A DNA stretch of 64,000 nucleotides from Nocardioidaceae bacterium SCSIO 66511 (GTDB lineage Bacteria; Actinomycetota; Actinomycetes; Propionibacteriales; Nocardioidaceae): NCBI GenBank assembly GCA_023100825.1, contig CP095846.1:3720001-3784000 (forward strand), given 5' to 3'. A program made the position numbers and the translations under genes. The notes under the pieces were generated by a model. The model saw nothing but the letters and a program-made list of their open reading frames with translations, made no database searches and was not told the origin of the DNA. Within the stretch, counting starts at the first letter, position 1, and every line of letters begins with the position of its first letter. Shown here piece by piece: positions 41,348 through 52,814 of the stretch.

Positions 41348-43675
41348 ATGAAGATCGCAGTCATCGGCGGCGGCCCGGGCGGCCTCTACTTCGCCGCTCT
41401 CACCAAGCAGATCGGCCCCGAGCACGAGATCACCGTGTGGGAACGCAACGCCGCCGACGACACGTTCGGCTTCGGCGTCGTGTTCTCCGACGAGACGCTC
41501 GGCGGTATAGAGAGCGCCGATCCGCGCTTCCACGCCCAGCTGGAGGCGGAGTTCGCCCGCTGGGACGACATCGATGTGCACTTCCGCGGCGAGGTCGTCA
41601 CCAGCACCGGGCACGGATTCGCCGCCATGGGCCGCAAGCGCCTGCTCCAGTTGCTCCAGCAACGGTGTGCAGAACTCGGCGTCGACGTACGATTCGGCAC
41701 CGAGGCACCCGATGTCGAAGACCTGCGGCGCGACCACGACCTCGTCGTCGCGGCCGACGGGCTCAACTCGGCGATCCGGCGCACGTACGCGGACTCCTTC
41801 GGCCCGACCCTCGACGAGCGACGCTGCAAGTACATGTGGCTCGGTACGTCGAAGGTCTTCGAGTCGTTCACGTTCTCGATCCGCGAGACCCCGTACGGCG
41901 TCATGCAGCTGCACGGATACCCGTACGACGACAAGGCGAGCACGTTCATCATCGAGCTCAACGAGTCGGTGTGGCGCGCAGCCGGATTCGACAAGACTCT
42001 CGACGGCCGCGAGCTCGCACCGGGCGAGTCGGACGAGGAGTCGATCGCCCGCGTACGCGAGCTCTTCGCCGAGGAGCTCGGCGACTATGAGGTGCTGGCG
42101 AACAACTCGCGTTGGGTGACGTTCACGACCGTACGCAACGAGTCGTGGGTGCACGACAATGTCGTGCTCCTCGGCGACGCCGCACACACCGCACACTTCT
42201 CGATCGGCTCGGGTACGAAGCTCGCAATGGAGGATGCACTCGCGTTGGCCGCGTGCCTGCACGAGCACTCGGCCCTGCCCGATGCGCTCGCGGCGTACGA
42301 GACGGAGCGCCGGCCGGTCGTCGAGTCGACCCAGCGTGCGGCCCAGGCGAGCCTGGAGTGGTTCGAGGACCTGTCGCAGTACACCCATCAGCACCCGACA
42401 CAGTTCGCGTTCAACATCCTGACTCGCAGCCGGCGCATCACGTACGACAACCTGCGCATGCGCGATCCGGAGTTCGTCGCTCGCGTCGACACCTGGTTCG
42501 CCGAGCACGAGCGCGAGCGCGGCCAGGCGCCCGGTGACGTACGCCCGCCGATGTTCCAGCCGCTGCGACTCGGCGAGCTCGAGCTGCAGAACCGCGTCGT
42601 CGTCTCGCCGATGGACATGTACGTCGCGAAGGACGGCGTGCCCGGCGACTTCCACTTCACCCATCTCACCGGCAAGGCACTGGGTAGTCCGGGTCTGGTG
42701 ATGACCGAGATGGTCTGCGTATCGCCGGACGGCCGGATCACTCCCGGGTGCGCAGGCATGTGGAACGACGAACAGCTTGCGCAGTGGGAGCGGATCACCG
42801 ACTTCGTCCACCGCGAGACGAGTACCAAGATCGGCGTGCAGCTTGGGCATTCGGGCGCCAAGGGATCCACCAAGCTGATGTGGGAGGGCATCGACGAACC
42901 ACTCGACTCGGGCAACTGGGAGGTCACCGCAGCTTCCCCCGTCGCGTACCGGCCCGGCGTCAACCAAGTGCCACGCGAGCTGACCCGCGACGAGATGGTC
43001 GAGGTGCGCGAGCAGTTCGTCGCATCGACCGTGCGGGCGGCCGCCGCCGGGTTCGACCTGGTCGAGCTGCACTGCGCGCACGGGTACCTGCTCTCGGGAT
43101 TCATCTCGCCGATCACGAACCGGCGCACCGACGAGTACGGCGGTTCGCTGGAGAACCGGCTGCGCTTCCCGCTCGAGGTGTTCACTGCGATGCGCGAGGC
43201 ATGGCCGGCCGACAAGCCGATGACCGTGCGTGTCTCCGCGACCGACTGGTGCGATGACGGGCTCACCCTCGACGACGCGCTGGCCGTGGCGCAGGCGTTC
43301 GAAGCCGCCGGGGCGGCTGCGATCGACGTGTCGACCGGGCAGGTGACGTCGGCGGAGAAGCCGGCATTCGGGCGTTCGTACCAGACACCGTTCGCCGACC
43401 GGATCCGCAACCGACTGCATATTCCGACCATCGCGGTCGGCGTCATTTCGTCGTACGACGATGTGAACTCGATCCTGCTCGCCGGTCGGGCCGATCTCTG
43501 CGCGCTCGGCCGCGTCCACCTGTACGACCCGAACTGGACTCTGCACGCGGCCGTCGAACAGGACTACGACGGCCCGGGCGTACGCTGGCCGCTGCCGTGG
43601 CGAGCCGGACGCCGCAAGCCGCAGACAGGTCGACCCGACGCTGCGCCTCCCCCGCGCAGGCTCCCTACGAAGTGA
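41348..43675 (+). CDS. Bifunctional aryl-CoA monooxygenase/reductase (2-aminobenzoyl-CoA or salicylyl-CoA type)
   Basis: 775 residues with two fused domains. Residues about 1-370 are a flavin monooxygenase: GGGPGGLYFA (FAD), DLVVAADGLNSAIRR, and VVLLGDAAHTAHFSIGSGTKLAMED. Residues about 395-760 are an old-yellow-enzyme reductase: FQPLRLGELELQNRVVVSPM, VQLGHSGAKGS, and ELHCAHGYLLSGFISPITN. The fusion is the hallmark of 2-aminobenzoyl-CoA monooxygenase/reductase of the Azoarcus hybrid pathway, which hydroxylates and then reduces the ring; databases often call it salicylyl-CoA 5-hydroxylase/oxidoreductase. The linked ligase and beta-oxidation genes support the first. It is divergent from the acyl-CoA dehydrogenase. 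Confidence 0.88.
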   Translation: MKIAVIGGGPGGLYFAALTKQIGPEHEITVWERNAADDTFGFGVVFSDETLGGIESADPRFHAQLEAEFARWDDIDVHFRGEVVTSTGHGFAAMGRKRLLQLLQQRCAELGVDVRFGTEAPDVEDLRRDHDLVVAADGLNSAIRRTYADSFGPTLDERRCKYMWLGTSKVFESFTFSIRETPYGVMQLHGYPYDDKASTFIIELNESVWRAAGFDKTLDGRELAPGESDEESIARVRELFAEELGDYEVLANNSRWVTFTTVRNESWVHDNVVLLGDAAHTAHFSIGSGTKLAMEDALALAACLHEHSALPDALAAYETERRPVVESTQRAAQASLEWFEDLSQYTHQHPTQFAFNILTRSRRITYDNLRMRDPEFVARVDTWFAEHERERGQAPGDVRPPMFQPLRLGELELQNRVVVSPMDMYVAKDGVPGDFHFTHLTGKALGSPGLVMTEMVCVSPDGRITPGCAGMWNDEQLAQWERITDFVHRETSTKIGVQLGHSGAKGSTKLMWEGIDEPLDSGNWEVTAASPVAYRPGVNQVPRELTRDEMVEVREQFVASTVRAAAAGFDLVELHCAHGYLLSGFISPITNRRTDEYGGSLENRLRFPLEVFTAMREAWPADKPMTVRVSATDWCDDGLTLDDALAVAQAFEAAGAAAIDVSTGQVTSAEKPAFGRSYQTPFADRIRNRLHIPTIAVGVISSYDDVNSILLAGRADLCALGRVHLYDPNWTLHAAVEQDYDGPGVRWPLPWRAGRRKPQTGRPDAAPPPRRLPTK

Positions 43676-43712
43676 GGCGAGAATCCGCCAGAACGCAACG
43701 TACGCTGGCGTC

Positions 43713-44261
43713 ATGCAATCAGCGAGGCTCCTCGATCGGTTCGATATTCGTCCGCCCGAGCTATCGGACGCAGCAGCGCTGGCGGCGGCGTACGACCGCA
43801 ACCGCGAGCACCTCGCGCCGTACGAGCCGCGCCGCACGCCGGCGTTCTACACCACCGTGGCGCAACGCGAGGCGCTTGCGGTCACACTCGAGGCAGCGCG
43901 GCACAGGCGGTCTGCCGGTTGGCTGATCTTCGACGAAGCCCGGGTCATCGGCCGCATCAACCTGAACTCGATCGTGCTGGGCGCGGCGCACTGTGCTCAT
44001 GTCGGCTACTGGGTCGACGGCGAGTACACAGGCTTGGGGCTGGCAACAGCGAGCACGGAGTTTGCATGCGCGGCCGCGGCGCAACTGGGTCTGCACCGGG
44101 TCGAGGCTGGCACGCTCACCGACAACGCCGCGTCGAAAGCCGTACTACGCAAATGCGGATTCGAACCGATCGGTCATGCGCCGAAGTACCTCCACATCAA
44201 CGGTGCATGGCGCGACCACGACCTGTTCCAGCGCATCCTGCACGACCGGCCGCCGGAGTAG
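43713..44261 (+). CDS. GNAT N-acetyltransferase (RimJ/RimL type)
   Basis: 182 residues. The acetyl-CoA loop is VDGEYTGLGLATASTEFACAAA (Q/R-x-x-G-x-G/A variant, about 107-127), and LHRVEAGTLTDNAASKAVLRKCGFEPIG is the usual RimJ/L end. It acetylates an N-terminal or small-molecule amine. A TACGCT box begins 12 bases before the ATG with no ribosome site, so the mRNA is probably leaderless. Confidence 0.88.
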   Translation: MQSARLLDRFDIRPPELSDAAALAAAYDRNREHLAPYEPRRTPAFYTTVAQREALAVTLEAARHRRSAGWLIFDEARVIGRINLNSIVLGAAHCAHVGYWVDGEYTGLGLATASTEFACAAAAQLGLHRVEAGTLTDNAASKAVLRKCGFEPIGHAPKYLHINGAWRDHDLFQRILHDRPPE

Positions 44262-44267
44262 ACCGGC

Positions 44268-44804
44268 TCATCCGGCCGGCAGCTTCGATGCGTCCGAGCA
44301 TGCGATGACCGGCTCGACGTCCTTCTCACGCGCGCTCACCCGTATCGCGCCGCCGCCGTCGTCGGCCGCCACCTCATCGGGCGAGACGACCTCGAGGCAG
44401 ATGCGTACCTTCTTCGTCCAGGTGCCCACGGTGGACAGGTCGAGCTGCTCGGTCGCACCCGACTCGACGGCGGCGGCCTCGAAGAGCTCGGGCTCTTCAC
44501 CGGAGTCGCCCGATGACGACCGTACGTACGTCAGGGAGGTCGCGCCGTCAGCCTTGCCCTGCTCGGGCTCACCGACGGGCAGCAGGACGAGTAGTTTCGA
44601 ATCGCCGTCGTTGGCAACGGACAGCCGCGAACCGCCACCGCCTGAGTTGATACTCAGCGACACTTGATCGGCGCCGTCCGGACTGTCCGTACGGGCACCC
44701 GACGACGAACCCCCGCCGTCAGCGTCGGTCTCGCCACAACCACCGACGACCAGCGACAGTGCGACGAGCATCGTCGCCGTCAGCAAACGCACCATTGCCG
44801 TCAT
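44268..44804 (-). CDS. Lipoprotein encoded downstream of the RTX/M91 protease
   Basis: 178 residues. A lipoprotein signal is followed by lipobox VVGGC (Cys about 23), a Gly/Ser/Asp-rich linker, and a beta-rich domain (VSLSINSGGGGSRLSVAN, KVRICLEVVSPDEV). Two cysteines in RICLEV and VIACSD could pair. Family not recognised. It overlaps the end of the protease gene by one base, so they are co-translated; it could be an anchor, chaperone or inhibitor of that protein (inference). Confidence 0.72.
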   Translation of the reverse strand: MTAMVRLLTATMLVALSLVVGGCGETDADGGGSSSGARTDSPDGADQVSLSINSGGGGSRLSVANDGDSKLLVLLPVGEPEQGKADGATSLTYVRSSSGDSGEEPELFEAAAVESGATEQLDLSTVGTWTKKVRICLEVVSPDEVAADDGGGAIRVSAREKDVEPVIACSDASKLPAG

Positions 44805-46801
44805 CAGTCCGGAATCGTCACACGATGCTCGTTTCCGTCACTGTCCTCGAAGATCACGACGACGTCCTCGCCCTCTCCGGGCACGACCGTGTACGACTCG
44901 CGGTTGTCCCAACCCAGATCCTCTCGCAGAGCGTTCTCCGTCAACGCGCCCGGATGCTCGCTACCGTCGCCGGTCAGTAGCGTGTCGTACTCACCGTCGC
45001 CGTCGGTGTCGATCCCCACCGAGTTGATCTCGGCGTACGGCGCGTCGTTCTCGCTGATCACGTTGCCGTCCTCGTCGACGAGAAGCTCAGTGTATTCGCC
45101 ATCAGCGGTGCCGCCCGAGAGCTGATCGAAACTGTGCGACAACTCGTGATACAAGCTGGCGACCGGAGGACGCTCGTCGAGCGCCTCATCGTGGGTCGGA
45201 CCGTAGTTGACCAACGCGGAGTCGTCGTACGCGCCTCCCGGCGGCGACGCGTAGTTGCCACCGAGATCGTCTCCGCTCAACCAGCTCTCGACATCGAAAC
45301 CGTCGGTTGCGTCGGGATTGTCTCCGTCAACGTACGGCGCGATCCGGATCTTCGTCGGCTCGTCGAACGGGTTCCAGATGGAGTCGGTCTCGCCTGAGGC
45401 ATCGTCGAGCGCAACCAGGCCCTCGCGACCACTCGGCGTCGTTCGGAGTAGTTCGAGATCGGAGTCGATTCGCTCCAGCCACGCCTCGTACTGGTCGTCG
45501 GTCATCCAGTCCGGCTTGTAGAGCTCGATCGCCTGCGCACCGGGGGCGCCGATCAGCTCGATGATCGTCGTGTTCTCCGTGTTGTGCGTGCTCTCGCCCT
45601 TCTCCGCAGTGACGTCGTCGCGACCTGCGCCACCGTCGTAGACGTCTTCGCCTCGCCCGCCGAACAGGTGATCGTTGCCGTCGCCGCCGTACAGGAGGTC
45701 CTCACCACGCCCGCCCGACAAGGTGTCGTCACCAGCACCGCCGCGTACCTCGTCGTGGCCGGACCCGCCCTCGCCGTAGTCCTGGCCCTCGCCCCCGCTG
45801 ATCACGTCATTGCCGCGGCCGCCGTACAACGTGTCGTTGCCATCGGCACCCACGATCGTGTCATTGCCGTCCTGGCCGTCGATGACGTCATTGCCGTCGC
45901 CGCCGACGATCGTGTCGTTGCCGTCCCCGCCGTACGCCACGTCGTCGCCCTCACCGAGGTCGATGTAGTCGTCGCCGCTGCTGCCCGCAGACATGCCCGG
46001 GTGCCCGCCGCCGAAGTACACGTCGTCGCCGCTGCCGGCGAACGCGCGGATGTTGAGCTGCACCTCGGGCGGGACCTCGATCGCGTCGTTTCCCCCGTAG
46101 GTACGAATCTCCAGGTTGTTCTGCCCGGGCGGGATGCGGGTCGTCTTGTACGTCATGGCGCCGTTGACGAGCGTACCGACCCGTACGGTCAGACTGCCGT
46201 CGTCGTTCTGCACGACCTGCACGTGGTCGCTCTGGTCGGAGCCCATGACGACGTACTCGTCACCGACCTTGACCACCGGCGGCGCCTCGACCTGCGGACC
46301 GAGCTGCAGGTCGTCGGTCGGCATCACTCCCTGGGACTGGAGGGTCTTGATGTCTTTGTCGTTCGGGCCGCGTTCGAGCATTCCCGCCACGACGTTCGCC
46401 TCACTGTCCAGCTCGGCGCTGAGGTCGGCTTCCTGGTTGATCAGCCGCTTCCGGAGCTCCTCTCGCTCATCCTTCGGCGCGTTCTTCGGCAACGCCGCCC
46501 ATTTGAGGTTCAACCCGTCGATACCTGTGTCGTAGTCGCCGATCGCCAGGGAGAACTTGGAGAGGGCACCCGCGGTGAACTTCGCCGACTGCTTGAGCCC
46601 ATCGGCCCCCGCGTCGATCGGCGGCGGTATCTCGGCCATCGGGATCTCCAGGTCACCGCCGACGTTCGCCTGAGCCTCGCGGGCCTCACGTACGGCCGTG
46701 GTGCGGGTGTTGTCCACTTGGCCGGCGGACAGCAGAACACCTGCGGCCGACTCGACGACGGAATCGGGCGTCGTCGGGTAATGCGGGAACGGCGGGTTCA
46801 T
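44804..46801 (-). CDS. RTX-repeat protein with C-terminal M91-like metalloprotease domain
   Basis: 665 residues from the ATG at 46801, chosen because a TACGGT box begins 12 bases upstream; a longer frame overlaps mazG. Residues about 1-150 are helical and Ala/Glu-rich with no signal peptide. Residues about 255-397 hold at least ten GGxGxDxx-type calcium-binding repeats (for example YGGDGNDTIVGGDGND). Residues about 410-660 contain YHELSHSFD (HExxH, His552/Glu553/His556) and a later TENALREDLGWDNRESY, the pattern of M91/NleD-like zinc peptidases. It is very acidic. Export by a type VII-like or other route is a guess. The lipoprotein gene follows. Confidence 0.82.
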   Translation of the reverse strand: MNPPFPHYPTTPDSVVESAAGVLLSAGQVDNTRTTAVREAREAQANVGGDLEIPMAEIPPPIDAGADGLKQSAKFTAGALSKFSLAIGDYDTGIDGLNLKWAALPKNAPKDEREELRKRLINQEADLSAELDSEANVVAGMLERGPNDKDIKTLQSQGVMPTDDLQLGPQVEAPPVVKVGDEYVVMGSDQSDHVQVVQNDDGSLTVRVGTLVNGAMTYKTTRIPPGQNNLEIRTYGGNDAIEVPPEVQLNIRAFAGSGDDVYFGGGHPGMSAGSSGDDYIDLGEGDDVAYGGDGNDTIVGGDGNDVIDGQDGNDTIVGADGNDTLYGGRGNDVISGGEGQDYGEGGSGHDEVRGGAGDDTLSGGRGEDLLYGGDGNDHLFGGRGEDVYDGGAGRDDVTAEKGESTHNTENTTIIELIGAPGAQAIELYKPDWMTDDQYEAWLERIDSDLELLRTTPSGREGLVALDDASGETDSIWNPFDEPTKIRIAPYVDGDNPDATDGFDVESWLSGDDLGGNYASPPGGAYDDSALVNYGPTHDEALDERPPVASLYHELSHSFDQLSGGTADGEYTELLVDEDGNVISENDAPYAEINSVGIDTDGDGEYDTLLTGDGSEHPGALTENALREDLGWDNRESYTVVPGEGEDVVVIFEDSDGNEHRVTIPD

Positions 46802-46832
46802 GCGAAAACCGTAACGGCCTACAGGCTCACGC

Positions 46833-47750
46833 TCACGGGTCTGCGCGGTGGCCCTCCGAGCGCCTGGCGAGGTCTCGGGTGGCGCGGCGCAGAGCCCCTT
46901 CGGCGTCGACCCCGGCCTCGTGTGCTGCGAGTACGACGTCGAGCAGTTCGCGCCCGATCCGGGCTTCTGCGTCAGCGTCGATCGCCGGCGTTCGCCATAC
47001 GTCGAGCGCACCCGCTCGACGCAGCCGGGTCGAGACCTTCTCCGCGTACGCGAGCGCCGGCAGTGCGATGGGAACGCCGTCGAGCACCGACGCCCGTTGC
47101 TTCTCCGCTGCCTTGAGACGGTCCCAGTTCGCCTCGACGTCACCTGCATCGCGTACGTCGACGTCGGCGAACACATGTGGATGGCGGCGTACGAGCTTGT
47201 CGATCAGACCTTGCGCGACATCGTCGACGCTCCAGGATCCCGACTCCCGTGCGATCTCGGCATGGAAGTAGACCTGGAGAAGCACATCGCCGAGCTCCTC
47301 GCGTAATGCGTCGGTGTCACCCGCGTCAAGCGCCTCCAGCGTCTCGTACGCCTCCTCCAACAGGTACGTCGCAAGCGACTCATGGGTCTGCTCGGCATCC
47401 CAGGGACAGCGCTGACGCAGTCGCCGCATGATCTCGGCCATTCGTACGAGCGCGCCTCCCTCGGGGTCGGCAGAGCCAACCAGCGGGATAAGCCCTGCGG
47501 GCACCGCCTCACCTCGTGGCGCCAGCCAGACCAGATCCGGACCGCGACGCTCCAACCTGGTGCGCAAATCGTCGCCCGCGGGCTCAGGTGACGATGCCAC
47601 GGCGACACCGGCCGCTCGCACCGCGACCGCCGTCGGGTCATCGAGCACTGCAGGTACGACCAATGGCGTTGTACGCAAGGCATCCCAGGCATCCAGCGTC
47701 AACGTTCCGGGTACGACGGCGGCACTCGTGGTCAGCGCTCGGATCGACAT
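46833..47750 (-). CDS. mazG: MazG-family nucleoside triphosphate pyrophosphohydrolase
   Basis: 305 residues from the ATG at 47750. The MazG core has RLRQRCPWDAEQTHESLATYLLEEAYETLEAL (about 112-143) and LREELGDVLLQVYFHAEIA, with the Glu/Asp residues that bind Mg2+. A second, weaker helical part follows. It hydrolyses non-canonical or excess NTPs to NMP and pyrophosphate, reducing mutation. The N-terminal about 100 residues are an extra domain as in mycobacterial MazG. A CAGACT box is 12 bases upstream of the start. Confidence 0.92.
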   Translation of the reverse strand: MSIRALTTSAAVVPGTLTLDAWDALRTTPLVVPAVLDDPTAVAVRAAGVAVASSPEPAGDDLRTRLERRGPDLVWLAPRGEAVPAGLIPLVGSADPEGGALVRMAEIMRRLRQRCPWDAEQTHESLATYLLEEAYETLEALDAGDTDALREELGDVLLQVYFHAEIARESGSWSVDDVAQGLIDKLVRRHPHVFADVDVRDAGDVEANWDRLKAAEKQRASVLDGVPIALPALAYAEKVSTRLRRAGALDVWRTPAIDADAEARIGRELLDVVLAAHEAGVDAEGALRRATRDLARRSEGHRADP

Positions 47751-47814
47751 GTGCCAAGTCTGCCGGTTCGCCGAACGGAGTCGCATCGCGGTCGATGCAA
47801 TGTCACGCAGAGTA

Positions 47815-47844
47815 TTGTCAACAATCAGACGATTGCCGTAGCGT
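47815..47844 (+). promoter_or_regulatory. Promoter of small secreted protein gene
   Basis: TTGTCA (47815-47820), an 18-base spacer and TAGCGT (47839-47844). A small inverted repeat ATTGT-CA-ACAAT (47814-47825) covers the -35 box and may bind a repressor. Start near 47851, leader about 32 bases with GAGGGGA. Confidence 0.55.
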
Positions 47845-47882
47845 AGGCGCCTCATGCCATACGACAGAGGGGATCAACACGC

Positions 47883-48278
47883 ATGAGAACACTCACCCGA
47901 CTCGCGACCGTTGCGGCCGCGACCACCGCCGTCCTCACGACTACTGCCCCGTTCGCTTCCGCCGGTTCGGGCTTCGAGGTCTGGACCGACGGCGAGTCGA
48001 GCCGGGAATGCAGCGTCGTCAACGAGGCCGGATCGGCACAGTTCAAGGATGTCGGGGAGCACTTCTACATCAGGGACCGCCGGGCCGACGGGTTCGGCAT
48101 TCGCGCTCACGTCTACGTCAACGGCAAGTACCGCGAGACGCTGAAGAACTCGAACGGCAGCGGCACCACCGTCCACTACAACCGCAGCTATGCCGAGGGC
48201 GCCAAGGTCACGGTCGGCGTCTTCGTCTCGTACTACAACCAGGTGTGCGGCTACGACGAGGAGAGCGGCACCGCCTGA
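47883..48278 (+). CDS. Small secreted protein of unknown function
   Basis: 131 residues with a Sec signal peptide (RLATVAAATTAVLTTTAPFASA, cleavage near 27). The mature about 104 residues are beta-rich with two cysteines (RECSVVNEAG and NQVCGYDEE), and contain VYVNGKYRETLKNSNGSGTTVHYNRSYAEGAKVTVGVFV-type strands. No family is recognised. Size and single disulfide suggest a stable extracellular domain. It converges on a SurA-like gene across the hairpin at 48296-48372. Confidence 0.72.
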   Translation: MRTLTRLATVAAATTAVLTTTAPFASAGSGFEVWTDGESSRECSVVNEAGSAQFKDVGEHFYIRDRRADGFGIRAHVYVNGKYRETLKNSNGSGTTVHYNRSYAEGAKVTVGVFVSYYNQVCGYDEESGTA

Positions 48279-48295
48279 CCGTTACATCCCGAGCC

Positions 48296-48372
48296 GAGAG
48301 TTCTGGCGCGGCGAGGTGAGATTTCCAGGGAGCGACTCCCCGAAAGTCTCTCGTCGCTGCGTCAGAACTCTC
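48296..48372. repeat. 77-base near-palindrome between convergent genes
   Basis: Arms 48296-48333 and 48335-48372 pair over 38 positions with about four mismatches and several G-T pairs; outer ends GAGAGTTCTG and CAGAACTCTC are perfect. It probably ends transcription from both sides, but its length and lack of a T-run also fit a small palindromic repeat element. Confidence 0.7.
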
Positions 48373-48402
48373 TTCGGTTCGAGGCAGTTGCTCAGCAGGA
48401 AC

Positions 48403-49020
48403 TCAGCTGCACTGCTGGGTGCTGGGTACGTCCTCGGCCGGATCGCTCACGCGTACCGACAGCGAGTCGGTGTCGTCCTTCGGCTGGCCCTTGTCGTCGA
48501 GTCCGTAGCGCGGGTCGATCGACACGTCGGAGTCGGCGAGGAAGTCCTGCACGTACGCCTGGCCGGCCTGCTGAGCCTGCTCGTTCGCGGCATCCGAACC
48601 CGCCTGGTCCTGGCCGATCGCGGCCAGCAGCACGCTGGACTCCTTGCTGATCGCGATGACCTTCGTCAGATCGTCGAGGTCGGAGTCGGGGAACTGCGCC
48701 TTGAGGGCTTCGGTATCGCTGTTCGTCACGGCGTACTGGCTCGGCTCGACCTCGACCCCGAGCTCGTCCGCGGCCTGACGCGCGGCGGTCAACGTGAGCA
48801 GGAGGTTCGCCGCCTGCTGGCGTGCGTCCTTGCCACCGACATCGCCCTGGCCACTCGCACCGAGTGCCTCGCACAGGCTGCCGGCGACCTCGTCGACTCT
48901 GTCGGCGGAGACGGAGTCACTGCCCACGACCAGCCCGGCGCCCGGGTGCATCCCTCCGCAGGCACTCAAGGCGAGTATCGCGGCGGCGGCAATGCCGATC
49001 CGGATCCGTTTCACAGCCAC
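48403..49020 (-). CDS. SurA N-terminal-like lipoprotein
   Basis: 205 residues from a GTG with GAGGAG upstream. Lipobox LSACGG (Cys about 21). The mature part is helical (VSADRVDEVAGSLCEAL, then LLLTLTAARQAADELGVEVEPSQYAVT), as in the SurA N-terminal chaperone domain; no rotamase domain follows. In actinobacteria such proteins are commonly encoded near mazG and mfd. Probably an extracytoplasmic folding factor. Confidence 0.78.
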   Translation of the reverse strand: MAVKRIRIGIAAAAILALSACGGMHPGAGLVVGSDSVSADRVDEVAGSLCEALGASGQGDVGGKDARQQAANLLLTLTAARQAADELGVEVEPSQYAVTNSDTEALKAQFPDSDLDDLTKVIAISKESSVLLAAIGQDQAGSDAANEQAQQAGQAYVQDFLADSDVSIDPRYGLDDKGQPKDDTDSLSVRVSDPAEDVPSTQQCS

Positions 49021-49086
49021 TCCTCATCACGCACGTTGGTCCGGGCCAACTCTACTGCCGCCACATCGTGGTCACTGCCGCGCCCC

Positions 49087-49143
49087 TGGGCCGCACGTTT
49101 CGGCCCCGATTTTGCGAGTTTTGGGGCTGAAACGTGCGGCCCA
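49087..49143. terminator. Hairpin after mfd
   Basis: 21-base arms (49087-49107 and 49123-49143, outer TGGGCCGCACG) pair with one G-T pair; the 15-base loop is T-rich. It lies eight bases beyond the mfd stop, in the right place to end mfd transcription. The 13-mer GCACGTTTCGGCC in its arm also occurs at 21631-21643. Confidence 0.7.
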
Positions 49144-49150
49144 GCGGGGG

Positions 49151-52705
<3,555 letters not shown>

Positions 52706-52750
52706 CCCCTCCAGACTATCGACGTACTCCGACAACGACCGGTTCGGCTC

Positions 52751-52801
52751 TTGACGCAGTGCGTTCCCGGGTCTACCGTCCAGATGTAACTTCGAGTTAC
52801 A
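52751..52801 (+). promoter_or_regulatory. Promoter and start-site palindrome of secreted lipase gene
   Basis: TTGACG (52751-52756), 17-base spacer, TACCGT (52774-52779). A 17-bp palindrome TGTAACT-TCG-AGTTACA (52785-52801) lies across the predicted start site. It is followed by GAGGAG and the ATG at 52815. Confidence 0.65.
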
Positions 52802-52814
52802 CCGAGGAGCCCCG

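Noticed and set aside
41297-43837. 846-codon open frame antisense to the bifunctional monooxygenase
   Set aside because: The opposite strand encodes a protein with complete FAD and OYE motifs. Long antisense frames are usual in high-GC DNA. The antisense product has no recognisable motif.
45611-46039. Tandem repetitive DNA that might suggest a CRISPR array
   Set aside because: The repeats encode GGxGxD calcium-binding units in frame, vary in sequence and have no unique spacers.
45584-47116. 510-codon frame antisense to the RTX protein and mazG
   Set aside because: It mirrors the RTX repeats (a Val/Ala-rich product) and crosses two real genes. It is a shadow.
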